DNA from: an uncultured bacterium
GTDB lineage: Bacteria > Patescibacteriota > Microgenomatia > UBA1400 > PJMF01
Reading direction: 5' to 3'
DNA length: 11,308 nt
NCBI GenBank assembly: GCA_903959355.1
Contig: CAJBWJ010000077.1
Span: 1-11,308, forward strand
A program made the position numbers and the translations under genes. Below are positions 5,444 through 11,308 of the stretch, piece after piece (positions within the stretch are counted from its first letter, which is position 1; every line of letters begins with the position of its first letter). The notes beneath the pieces were generated by a model. That model searched no databases, was not told the origin of the DNA, and saw nothing but the letters and a program-made list of their open reading frames with translations.

Positions 5444-6306
5444 TTAATGCCTCCCAGCTGAGTCTTAAAAAAAATTAGACTCATATCTTTTAAATATTCT
5501 TCAAATTTTTGTGATTCTTCATGAAAAGCCAAAATATATCCGGAACCAGTTTTAACTCCACCTGCACCAGTAATTTTGCAACAGGCGCCAAATTTTTGGA
5601 GTTTTTTAATTAAATCCATAGCTTTTGGACTAACGACACCAATTTTTTCTAAAAGCGATTGGTTTTCATTCAATAATTGAGGATTAAAATTATCATTTTC
5701 CAGATCATTAAGTATTTTTTGACTCAAATCGCCAATTTCACTTAAAATTTGTTGATTTGATTCAGTACTGGCCACTTTTTTTATCATTTCTCCAGTTGAT
5801 TCTGTCGCTTCTCCAGAGTCAATTAAGAAAAAAGTTTTATTAACCAGGATAGAAGGAGCTAATTGTCTCATTTGGCCTTTTTTAAAGGCAATCAAACCAC
5901 CATAAACCACGATGCTTGGGTCAGCTCCACTGGAATGGCCATGAATAAAATTCTCTGCTTCTAAAACTAAATTGTAGAGTCGATCAGAATTCAATGAATA
6001 ATTATAAAAATTAGCCAACTCGCTAAAAACTGCAGCAGCAAAAGCTGCTGAAGAGCCAAGTCCAGACTTAATTGGCAGATTAGAATCAATTTTTAAAGAA
6101 AGATTAAATTCTTTAATTTTGGTCATTTTAGAAAATATTTGTAAAAGATGCTGTAAATATGGATCTAATTTCTGCGCTTCTTCTAAATTGCCTTCTTTAG
6201 CAGTGCAGGAAACACCAAGATCCAAACTTGCCAAAATAGCAGAATAGCCATGAACAACGCTGTGTTCTCCAGTTAAAATTATTTTTCCTCTATAAAAACT
6301 AGACAT
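5440..6306 (-). CDS. mvk: Mevalonate kinase (GHMP family)
   Basis: The 288-residue product should phosphorylate mevalonate with ATP to 5-phosphomevalonate. Motif 1 is GKIILTGEHSVVHG (7-20), typical of mevalonate kinases; the phosphate loop is PIKSGLGSSAAF (78-89); ENFIHGHSSGADPSIVVYGG (118-137) places the likely catalytic base at Asp129, with Glu118 upstream; the C-terminal glycine motif is KITGAGGVKTGSGYILAF (244-261). That last motif has VKTGSG where the family usually has a shorter GGG(G)C run, a small insertion next to the substrate pocket. The protein is a little shorter than most mevalonate kinases. Its start overlaps the DUF35 gene by 8 nt and its TGA stop overlaps the next ATG. The partial Shine-Dalgarno (GAAAG) is weak, so coupling is likely. 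Confidence 0.85.
   Translation of the reverse strand: MSSFYRGKIILTGEHSVVHGYSAILASLDLGVSCTAKEGNLEEAQKLDPYLQHLLQIFSKMTKIKEFNLSLKIDSNLPIKSGLGSSAAFAAAVFSELANFYNYSLNSDRLYNLVLEAENFIHGHSSGADPSIVVYGGLIAFKKGQMRQLAPSILVNKTFFLIDSGEATESTGEMIKKVASTESNQQILSEIGDLSQKILNDLENDNFNPQLLNENQSLLEKIGVVSPKAMDLIKKLQKFGACCKITGAGGVKTGSGYILAFHEESQKFEEYLKDMSLIFFKTQLGGIK
5450..5455 (-). promoter_or_regulatory. Shine-Dalgarno site of the second GHMP kinase gene
   Basis: GGGAGG lies within the last codons of the upstream kinase gene; its GGAGG core ends 6 nt before the ATG at 5443. It is the strongest ribosome binding site in the window and supports that start. It is bacterial in type and contrasts with the apparently leaderless starts elsewhere in the window. 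Confidence 0.7.
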
Positions 6307-6586
6307 GAGCTGCTTTCAAACCATAAACAATAATATCTTTAATTGATTCTTTCTTAATTTTTCGTAGAACCAACTCAACTTGATCGCCAATTTGAAATTC
6401 TTGATGCGCCACACCCATAAGTGAAATTTTTTCGCTGCCGATTTCTACTAATAAATAAGCATAAGGCAGCAAATCAGTTTGATCTGTAGCAGCAACTTCC
6501 ATCATTGAAACAGCTACTACCTTGGCTTTTTTGCCTAAGTATTTTGCCCAAAGTTGGTTGGAGCGCCAATATTCTGTAATTTGCAT
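6299..6586 (-). CDS. DUF35-type OB-fold protein lacking a zinc ribbon (thiolase/HMG-CoA synthase bridge)
   Basis: A 95-residue protein placed directly after HMG-CoA synthase and thiolase, exactly where archaea encode their DUF35 protein. In archaea this protein bridges the two enzymes in one complex that helps channel acetoacetyl-CoA to the synthase. Residues 1-8 (MQITEYWR) match the N-terminal helix of the family, and about 18-90 match its OB-fold strands (GKKAKVV, YAYLLVEI, FQIGDQVELVL). The family normally has a rubredoxin-like ribbon with two CxxC pairs between helix and OB fold; this protein has no cysteine at all and is about a quarter shorter than typical members. It begins 1 nt after the thiolase stop, with GGGGAAG about 7 nt before the ATG. 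The assignment rests on context plus a weak sequence match. Confidence 0.75.
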   Translation of the reverse strand: MQITEYWRSNQLWAKYLGKKAKVVAVSMMEVAATDQTDLLPYAYLLVEIGSEKISLMGVAHQEFQIGDQVELVLRKIKKESIKDIIVYGLKAAHV

Positions 6587-6587
6587 T

Positions 6588-7700
6588 TTATTTCTTCCCC
6601 AAAATGTTTACTATTGCTGTAGCTCCACTACCACCGACATTGTGAGCTAGAGCTATATCAAATTTTCCAGCTTCAATTAAAGAAGCTAGAAAAGCTATTT
6701 GTTTAACTCCTGTGGCTCCCACTGGATGCCCGCAAGCTTTCAAGCCACCAGATGGATTAATTACTACCTGACCTCCGTAAGTTGCTTGCCTATTGGCAAT
6801 TGCTGCCGCAGCCTGACCTTTAGCGAAAAAGCCCAAATCTTCAGCAGCCAAAATTTCAGCAATGCTAAAACAATCATGAACTTCAATAGCCTGAATATCT
6901 TTTTGACTCAGGCTAGCCATATTAAATGCTTGCTTAGCTGCTTTTTGTGTTGCCACCAATTGACCTAAATCTTGACGATCAGCAAGAGCCAAGGTGTCTT
7001 GTCCATGTCCAAAGCCAAGTATCTTAGTTTTACGAACTGAATCACGACTGCTTAGAATCACTGCTGCCACTCCATCACTAATTGGCGAACAATCTAATAA
7101 ACGCAGTGGCGAAGCAACTGGAGCAGAATTAGAAACTTCTTCTAAAGTAAATTTTTTATGAAATTGAGCCTTTGAATTGTCAAAAGCATGTAAATGATTT
7201 TTAACCACTACGCTAGAAAGTTGTTCTCGAGTAGTACCATAGCGATTCATGTGATAATTGGCCAACAAACCATAAAGAGCGGGGAAAGTTGAACCATATT
7301 CTTTTTCACGACTAGCAGCTGTTGCCAAAATCGCACTGGTTTCACCAGTAGAAACATCAGTCATTTTCTCTACTCCGAGTACTAAAACTGTTTTATAAAC
7401 GCCGCTAAGCAAAGCTTGTTGAGCTGCTATTATTGCTAAACCACCCGAAGCGCAAGCTCCCTCAATACGCATGGCAGGAGGAAAATGACTAAATTGCTCG
7501 CTAACCAAAGCACCAAGGTGACGTTGCTGGTTAAAACTACCGCCAGCTTTATTTGCCACAAAAATTGCTTCTATTTCTCCTGATTCAATTGCGGCGTCAG
7601 CTAAAACACCAGCAACTCCCTCCTTTATCAAATCAGTTAAACTCTGTTCCCAGAGTTCACCAAATTTGCCGATGTAATTGCCAATAACTTTAATGTTCAT
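6588..7700 (-). CDS. Acetyl-CoA C-acetyltransferase, archaeal (SCP2-like) type
   Basis: A 370-residue thiolase that should condense two acetyl-CoA into acetoacetyl-CoA, the first step of the pathway. The nucleophile is Cys83 in EGACASGG (80-87). The oxyanion and catalytic histidines appear in EVHDCF (His275) and in GGLKACGHPVGATG (His325). The C-terminal motif is LAHNVGGSG (351-359), with His353 where the classical bacterial thiolase has a cysteine. That combination is the archaeal/SCP2-type thiolase, not the AtoB/PhaA type. The start overlaps the HMG-CoA synthase gene by 11 nt and has GAGGA 6 nt before the ATG, which fixes the start well. Physical coupling to the synthase and the DUF35 protein is expected from the archaeal complex. 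Confidence 0.9.
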   Translation of the reverse strand: MNIKVIGNYIGKFGELWEQSLTDLIKEGVAGVLADAAIESGEIEAIFVANKAGGSFNQQRHLGALVSEQFSHFPPAMRIEGACASGGLAIIAAQQALLSGVYKTVLVLGVEKMTDVSTGETSAILATAASREKEYGSTFPALYGLLANYHMNRYGTTREQLSSVVVKNHLHAFDNSKAQFHKKFTLEEVSNSAPVASPLRLLDCSPISDGVAAVILSSRDSVRKTKILGFGHGQDTLALADRQDLGQLVATQKAAKQAFNMASLSQKDIQAIEVHDCFSIAEILAAEDLGFFAKGQAAAAIANRQATYGGQVVINPSGGLKACGHPVGATGVKQIAFLASLIEAGKFDIALAHNVGGSGATAIVNILGKK

Positions 7701-8760
7701 TACTATTCCTCATCTTTTGATATTCTCCAAGATCGATTGTCTGCAAAGCAGTAATTTGTTCTGCCAAAGTTTTTTGATATTTAGATTTTTGTTTTTCCAA
7801 AGCTTTAGTTGTCTCAAATAAGAAAGCATCAGCTCCTGATCCAGATCCATAAGAACAAACAAATATTTTGGAACCAGAAGGTGCAACGTCCAGAACAGCA
7901 GTCAAAGCTAAAAGAGAAGCAGCGGCATAAGTATTTCCAATTTCTTTAACTACTAAAGATGACGCCAGCTGATTAGAAGTAAAGCCAAGTTGTTTGGCAA
8001 TTTGCTCTGGAAATTTAGCATTTGGAGTATGAAAAACACAGAAGTCTATTTCCTCTGGTTTGAGTCCAGTCTCTTCGAGTAGAGCTAAACTTGCCATAGA
8101 AACATGTTTAAAATATGCTGGCTCACCAGTGAATCTACCAAAATGTTGAGGATGAGATTCTTTTGGTTTACGCCAGAAGTCTGGCGTATCAGTTGCCACA
8201 GACTTAGTAGCTAATAAACGAGCTAATAATTTATCACCACTAGTTTCACTGCCGAGGATGAAGGCGGCGGCGCCCGCCGCCGCTGTATATTCAAGAGCAT
8301 CACCAGGGCGAGCTTGGGCGGTATCCGCGCCAATTGCCATGGCATTTTTTGCCATACCTGACTGAACATAAGCTGCTGCAATTTGTAATGACTGTGAGCC
8401 AGCTTTGCAGGCAAACTGCAAATCAGCCATACTCAAATAATTACTCAAACCAAGAGCTTCTTTGACCACGGTACCAGAAGGCTTAACCGCATAAGGATGA
8501 CTTTCACTACCAATAAAAAGAGTGGAAATATTTTCTATTAAACCTTTATTGGCAAGAAATCTTTCCAGAGAAACTTTGCCAGCAGCTGTAGATAAGGTCA
8601 CCGTATCTTCATCTATGCCGGGAATAGTTTTTGATAAAACACCAAGCGACTTAATCAAATCACTGTTTTTGCCCTGACTTTGGGCAATTGTGCTTGTTAG
8701 AACTTTTTGTTTTGGGATAGCTGCACCATAGGCGACTATGCCAACTTGATGATTAATCAT
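7690..8760 (-). CDS. Hydroxymethylglutaryl-CoA synthase, archaeal type
   Basis: The 356-residue product should join acetyl-CoA and acetoacetyl-CoA to HMG-CoA. Catalytic residues are recognisable: Glu86 in IGSESHPYAVKP (83-94), nucleophile Cys118 in LQFACKAGS (114-122), and His244 in VFHTPNAKFP (242-251). The GSESHPYAVKP and FACKAG signatures are those of archaeal HMG-CoA synthases and differ from the bacterial MvaS and animal forms. The C-terminal YGSGSGADAF (304-313) is also family-typical. Its ATG overlaps the HMGR stop (ATGA), with AAGGA 4 nt upstream. The codons for YTAAAGAAAF are unusually GC-rich for this AT-rich operon and form a perfect inverted repeat. It is followed by thiolase and DUF35, as in archaea. 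Confidence 0.92.
   Translation of the reverse strand: MINHQVGIVAYGAAIPKQKVLTSTIAQSQGKNSDLIKSLGVLSKTIPGIDEDTVTLSTAAGKVSLERFLANKGLIENISTLFIGSESHPYAVKPSGTVVKEALGLSNYLSMADLQFACKAGSQSLQIAAAYVQSGMAKNAMAIGADTAQARPGDALEYTAAAGAAAFILGSETSGDKLLARLLATKSVATDTPDFWRKPKESHPQHFGRFTGEPAYFKHVSMASLALLEETGLKPEEIDFCVFHTPNAKFPEQIAKQLGFTSNQLASSLVVKEIGNTYAAASLLALTAVLDVAPSGSKIFVCSYGSGSGADAFLFETTKALEKQKSKYQKTLAEQITALQTIDLGEYQKMRNSNEH
7707..7711 (-). promoter_or_regulatory. Shine-Dalgarno site of the thiolase gene
   Basis: GAGGA inside the end of the HMG-CoA synthase gene, 6 nt before the ATG at 7700. It supports the 11-nt overlapping start. Confidence 0.6.
8263..8281. repeat. GC-only inverted repeat inside the HMG-CoA synthase gene
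   Basis: GGCGGCGG (8263-8270) and its exact reverse complement CCGCCGCC (8274-8281) are separated by 3 nt. In the mRNA this is an 8-bp all-GC hairpin formed by the codons of an Ala-Ala-Ala-Gly-Ala-Ala-Ala run, where alanine uses only GCG and GCC although GCT and GCA dominate elsewhere in the operon. Confidence 0.7.
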
Positions 8761-9935
8761 GATTTCCTTGCTAAACGCTGATGAGCTTTTGCCAAAGTAT
8801 TACTACTTAAAGCAGCTAGACCAGAAATTTCTGCTGCCAAAACGCCAATTGCCAAAATTGCTGCTAATTCAACTGCAGTCAAACTTGTTTTATCCTGACA
8901 AATTAGCTCACGTAATTCTTTTTGACTTGGCAAGTTCACTCCTCCACCAATCGTGCCCAGTGGCAAATCTGGTAAGTTAACAGCAACATATAATCCGTCA
9001 TTAGTTTCTTCAATAATTGTATTTCCCTGACTGGCTTCAGTCACATGAGCCATATCTTGACCAGTGGCTAAATAAAAAGCTGCAACCACATTGGCAAATT
9101 GCATATTTTGAGAATTAGAGCCAGCTAGATTTGAACCCATTAAATTTTTACTATGATGAGTTTTAAGTAAAGCTTTGGAAGTAGTTTTGAGAGTATTTTG
9201 TAAAATTTCTTCACTCAAAAAAACTTCTGCTTGAGCGCTATAACCTCTACCGAGTAACTGATTTATAAATGAAGCTTTTTTATCTATACAAACATTGCTA
9301 GATAAAGCCAACATTTCTATACCTTCATAATTAATGAGCAGATCTTCCCAGAGTTTTTGTAGAGCGATGGTAACCATATTCATGCCCATGGCTTGATCAG
9401 TGAAAAAGCTAAAACGCACATAGACATTGCGACCTCTGACAAAACTTTTTAAGTCTTTAAGTTTTAAATGAGAGCTTGTAGCTTCAGTAATTTCTTTAAT
9501 CTTTTCAATTGTTTCTTGGTTTTCCAAATAATCGACAAAAGCAAAAGCTTCTTGGCCATTTTTAAAAGCAAAAACTGGAGCTCTAGTCATACCAAAGTTT
9601 TTTACAATCACTTGCGATCCGCCAGCTTGATTTATCGCTTTGAGACCTCTGCTAACACTAGCCACCAAAGCACCTTCGCTAGTTGCAAGCGGCATAAAAC
9701 AGTTTGTTTCTTGACCACTTAAAATCACTTTGGCTGGCCCAGCCAAACCAACTGGAACAGAAACAGAACCAATCATATTTTCGCAGTTGCACTGATTGGC
9801 GCAACTTAAGTTTTCACTCACAGAAAAAAGATGTTTAAAATTGCCATTTTTCCACTCGTTTTGCAGTTGGTTTTGGCGACTTAAAATCACTTCGTGATCA
9901 TCTTGTATTTGATTGTTTGTTTTAAAAAATGGCAT
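8757..9935 (-). CDS. hmgA: Hydroxymethylglutaryl-CoA reductase, class I
   Basis: The 392-residue soluble catalytic domain should reduce HMG-CoA to mevalonate with two NADPH. Class I marks: PVGLAGP (61-67), LATSEGALVASVSRG with catalytic Glu87, CIDKKASFIN with Lys219, GQDMAH with Asp294, GTIGGGVNLPSQKE (327-340), and the C-terminal His385 in AHQRLARKS. The cofactor motif reads TDQAMGMNM (179-187) where TGDAMGMNM is usual, so the Asp of DAMG is Gln181. No N-terminal membrane domain is present if translation starts at MPFFK; an upstream in-frame ATG (9989) would add an unlikely hydrophobic 18-residue leader across the putative promoter. It is the first gene of the operon. No Shine-Dalgarno is seen and an AT-rich -10-like box lies 5-7 nt upstream, so the message may be leaderless. 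Confidence 0.92.
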   Translation of the reverse strand: MPFFKTNNQIQDDHEVILSRQNQLQNEWKNGNFKHLFSVSENLSCANQCNCENMIGSVSVPVGLAGPAKVILSGQETNCFMPLATSEGALVASVSRGLKAINQAGGSQVIVKNFGMTRAPVFAFKNGQEAFAFVDYLENQETIEKIKEITEATSSHLKLKDLKSFVRGRNVYVRFSFFTDQAMGMNMVTIALQKLWEDLLINYEGIEMLALSSNVCIDKKASFINQLLGRGYSAQAEVFLSEEILQNTLKTTSKALLKTHHSKNLMGSNLAGSNSQNMQFANVVAAFYLATGQDMAHVTEASQGNTIIEETNDGLYVAVNLPDLPLGTIGGGVNLPSQKELRELICQDKTSLTAVELAAILAIGVLAAEISGLAALSSNTLAKAHQRLARKS

Positions 9936-9940
9936 TACAT

Positions 9941-9948
9941 ATTTAATA
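9941..9948 (-). promoter_or_regulatory. Probable -10 region of the mevalonate operon
   Basis: On the minus strand TATTAAAT ends 5 nt before the HMGR ATG (9935). If the hexamer is TATTAA there are 7 nt to the ATG, which places the transcript start at the start codon. No convincing -35 was found; a TTGCAT (9975-9970) is 21 nt upstream, which is too far. Two other genes in the window have an equally close box. Confidence 0.4.
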
Positions 9949-9997
9949 GTCGTAAAAAAGACAAAAATCATGCAAAAATAGTTTGCCAAAAGAAAGC

Positions 9998-10006
9998 TGT
10001 TAAAAT
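9998..10006 (+). promoter_or_regulatory. Extended -10 promoter of the polyprenyl synthase gene
   Basis: TGTTAAAAT is an extended -10 with the same hexamer as the one before the small membrane protein gene at 3036. It ends 4 nt before the first ATG (10011) and 7 nt before the second (10014). This predicts a leaderless mRNA and favours the second ATG as the true start. No -35 is evident. Confidence 0.5.
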
Positions 10007-10010
10007 AACA

Positions 10011-11078
10011 ATGATGTTAAAAAACTTAAAAGAAACAAAAAAACTTATCGATCCTTTTTTACTTGATTTCCTAGATGAAGAAGAGAAAAACTTTGAGAAT
10101 CAGGAGTTAGTCAAAGAAGCTTTCTTTAAAATTAAAGATTTTGTCATTAACGGCAAGACTTTACGCGGCAGCTTGTTTTTACTAGCCGCTCAAAGTCTAG
10201 ATCAAACAAATTACAAAAAACATGAGAATGATTTGTTGCAAATAGCTGCCGCTCTCGAGTTAATTCATTCTGGATTACTTATTCATGATGACATCATTGA
10301 TCAAGATGAAAAGCGCCGCGGACGAGATTCTGTTTGGCACCAATATAAAAACGATGCATCTAAGCAAAACTATAAAGATCCAAAAAACTATGGTCAAAGC
10401 CTAGCCATTTGCCTAGGCAGCATTACTCTTTATTTGGCTCATCTTTCTCTAGAAAAAATAGCTTTCTTGCCAGAAGAAATTCAAAAGAATATTAGACAGA
10501 TCATTGATCAGGAAATAATTAAAACTTATTTTGCTGAAATGCTGGATTCAAAAATTACCCTCCAAAAAGAAGTTCCATCTTCAGAAGAAGTGCTGGAAAT
10601 GTATCTTTTCAAAACCGCCCGCTATACTTTCTCTTTGCCACTAAAGCTAGCTTGTGCTGTTAATAATCTAGATGATTCTCAAACTAATAATTTAATTAAA
10701 ATTGGTGAAAATCTAGGCCTAATTTTCCAAATTAAAGATGATCAAATAGGCCTTTTTGCCACAGAGGAAATTTCTGGCAAAAGTTTTGCTTCTGATATTA
10801 GGGAAGGCAAGAAAACAATTTTTTATCTTTACTTAATTGAAAAAGCTAACAACGAAGAAAAACAGTTTTTATTTGAAAACTATGGTCAAAAAGAAATTGA
10901 TTTAGAAAAAATTAAAAAAATCCAAGAACTTTTTAAGAAATATTCTCTCATTGAAGTTGAAATCCTCATCAACAAATTAAGCAAAGAAGCTAAAATACTT
11001 ATAGAAAATGTGGAGCACAAGAAAACTGCCGAATTACTCACAGAAATATTAGACTTTAATTTAAACAGAGAATTCTAA
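10011..11078 (+). CDS. trans-Polyprenyl diphosphate synthase (GGPP-synthase-like)
   Basis: A 355-residue head-to-tail isoprenyl diphosphate synthase that should extend an allylic diphosphate with isopentenyl diphosphate. Features: GKTLRG (48-53, the substrate-binding GKxLR motif), first Asp-rich motif DDIIDQDEKRRG (93-104), FKTARYTF (200-207), and second Asp-rich motif KDDQIGLF (242-249), followed by SGKSFASDIREGKKT. The second motif has Gly where FPP synthases have the third Asp, common in GGPP-type and longer-chain enzymes. Small or aliphatic residues (GLL) precede the first motif, which leaves room for a product longer than farnesyl. Chain length cannot be settled from sequence. The gene is divergent from HMGR, 75 nt away, so substrate supply and use can be co-regulated. 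A longer frame from 9894 would overlap HMGR and is unlikely; ATG 10014 is an equal alternative start. Confidence 0.9.
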   Translation: MMLKNLKETKKLIDPFLLDFLDEEEKNFENQELVKEAFFKIKDFVINGKTLRGSLFLLAAQSLDQTNYKKHENDLLQIAAALELIHSGLLIHDDIIDQDEKRRGRDSVWHQYKNDASKQNYKDPKNYGQSLAICLGSITLYLAHLSLEKIAFLPEEIQKNIRQIIDQEIIKTYFAEMLDSKITLQKEVPSSEEVLEMYLFKTARYTFSLPLKLACAVNNLDDSQTNNLIKIGENLGLIFQIKDDQIGLFATEEISGKSFASDIREGKKTIFYLYLIEKANNEEKQFLFENYGQKEIDLEKIKKIQELFKKYSLIEVEILINKLSKEAKILIENVEHKKTAELLTEILDFNLNREF

Positions 11079-11308
11079 GCTACTTCGTCTTTGTGTTCTT
11101 TAATTAAAAGAGTTAAAAGAACTCCAATTGAAGCTAATATAAATACACTTTTCCAGGCTACCACAAAAAAGAAAAACAAAGCCGCAATAATTAGCCAAAA
11201 AATAATGGCGGCAAAGCTATAAATCATTTCTCTATAAACAAAATACGATAATGCTTCTCTACCTTTTCCTCTTAAAATCCAGCTTCGATCAAAAAACAAC
11301 CAATGAAA
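11075..11308 (-). CDS. C-terminal part of a membrane protein, cut by the right edge
   Basis: The frame is open from the right edge for 77 codons and ends at TAG 11077-11075. The only in-window start near the edge is a TTG at 11299, so the gene most likely continues outside. The visible part has an aromatic, basic segment (FDRSWILRGKGREALSYFVY), then two hydrophobic helices around FAAIIFWLIIAALFFFFVV and SVFILASIGVLLTLLI, and a charged cytosolic-looking tail KEHKDEVA. No family is recognised. It could be a short two-helix protein or the end of a larger transporter or transferase. Its stop overlaps the polyprenyl synthase stop by 4 nt on the opposite strand. Confidence 0.55.
   Translation of the reverse strand, partial: FHWLFFDRSWILRGKGREALSYFVYREMIYSFAAIIFWLIIAALFFFFVVAWKSVFILASIGVLLTLLIKEHKDEVA

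Noticed and set aside
9936..9989. Extended N terminus with a hydrophobic leader for HMGR
   Set aside because: It would need translation through the likely -10 box. The 18 residues are too short for the membrane domain of eukaryotic reductases, and the MPFFK start fits the family.
9894..10010. Extended N terminus for the polyprenyl synthase
   Set aside because: The added 39 residues would overlap the HMGR start and cover the probable promoters; they match no part of the family.
1..11308. TGA recoded to glycine as in some CPR lineages
   Set aside because: HMGR and mevalonate kinase end in TGA overlapping the next ATG, so TGA works as a stop here.
1..11308. Mobile elements, CRISPR arrays, attachment sites
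   Set aside because: No transposase or integrase, no spaced direct repeats, and no tRNA-end duplication were found. The only repeats are short in-frame coding repeats.

Overview
The window reads as an AT-rich, very compact bacterial chromosome segment. It most likely comes from the Candidate Phyla Radiation (Patescibacteria), probably a Microgenomates-like lineage. Four things suggest this: paired cysteine-rich surface proteins of a style I associate with that group, genes packed with 1-11 nt gaps or overlaps, bacterial extended -10 promoters with Shine-Dalgarno sites inside the operon, and TGA used as a normal stop (HMGR and mevalonate kinase end in TGA), which argues against the recoded Gracilibacteria/Absconditabacteria. 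The lineage is inference; no marker gene is present.

Left part (1-3452). On the minus strand, a small PqqD-like protein (a possible RiPP leader-peptide binder) precedes a gene that runs off the left edge. A short divergent promoter region with exact dyad symmetry separates it from a plus-strand pair of genes for membrane-anchored, disulfide-type Cys-rich surface proteins that share a duplicated eight-cysteine module. Then come a tRNA gene whose anticodon reads UAU (isoleucine, AUA codon; rare in bacteria) and a small membrane-anchored hypothetical protein that appears to be translated from a leaderless mRNA.

Central part (3449-9935, minus strand). This is a seven-gene operon for the mevalonate pathway, in transcription order HMG-CoA reductase (class I), HMG-CoA synthase (archaeal type), acetoacetyl-CoA thiolase (archaeal type), a DUF35 OB-fold protein, mevalonate kinase, a second GHMP kinase (probably phosphomevalonate kinase) and a diphosphomevalonate decarboxylase homologue. 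The set covers acetyl-CoA to isopentenyl diphosphate. The synthase-thiolase-DUF35 trio is the archaeal arrangement, in which DUF35 holds the two enzymes together. Two oddities stand out: the DUF35 protein has no cysteine and so lacks the usual zinc ribbon, and the decarboxylase has Asn where the family has its catalytic Asp.

Right part (9936-11308). A short divergent intergenic region leads to a plus-strand trans-polyprenyl diphosphate synthase that would use the operon's product. It ends in a 4-nt stop-to-stop overlap with a partial two-helix membrane protein gene entering from the right edge. The left end of the mevalonate operon has the same kind of overlap. No mobile elements, CRISPR arrays or convincing terminators were seen, and there is no gene-free stretch longer than 300 bases.
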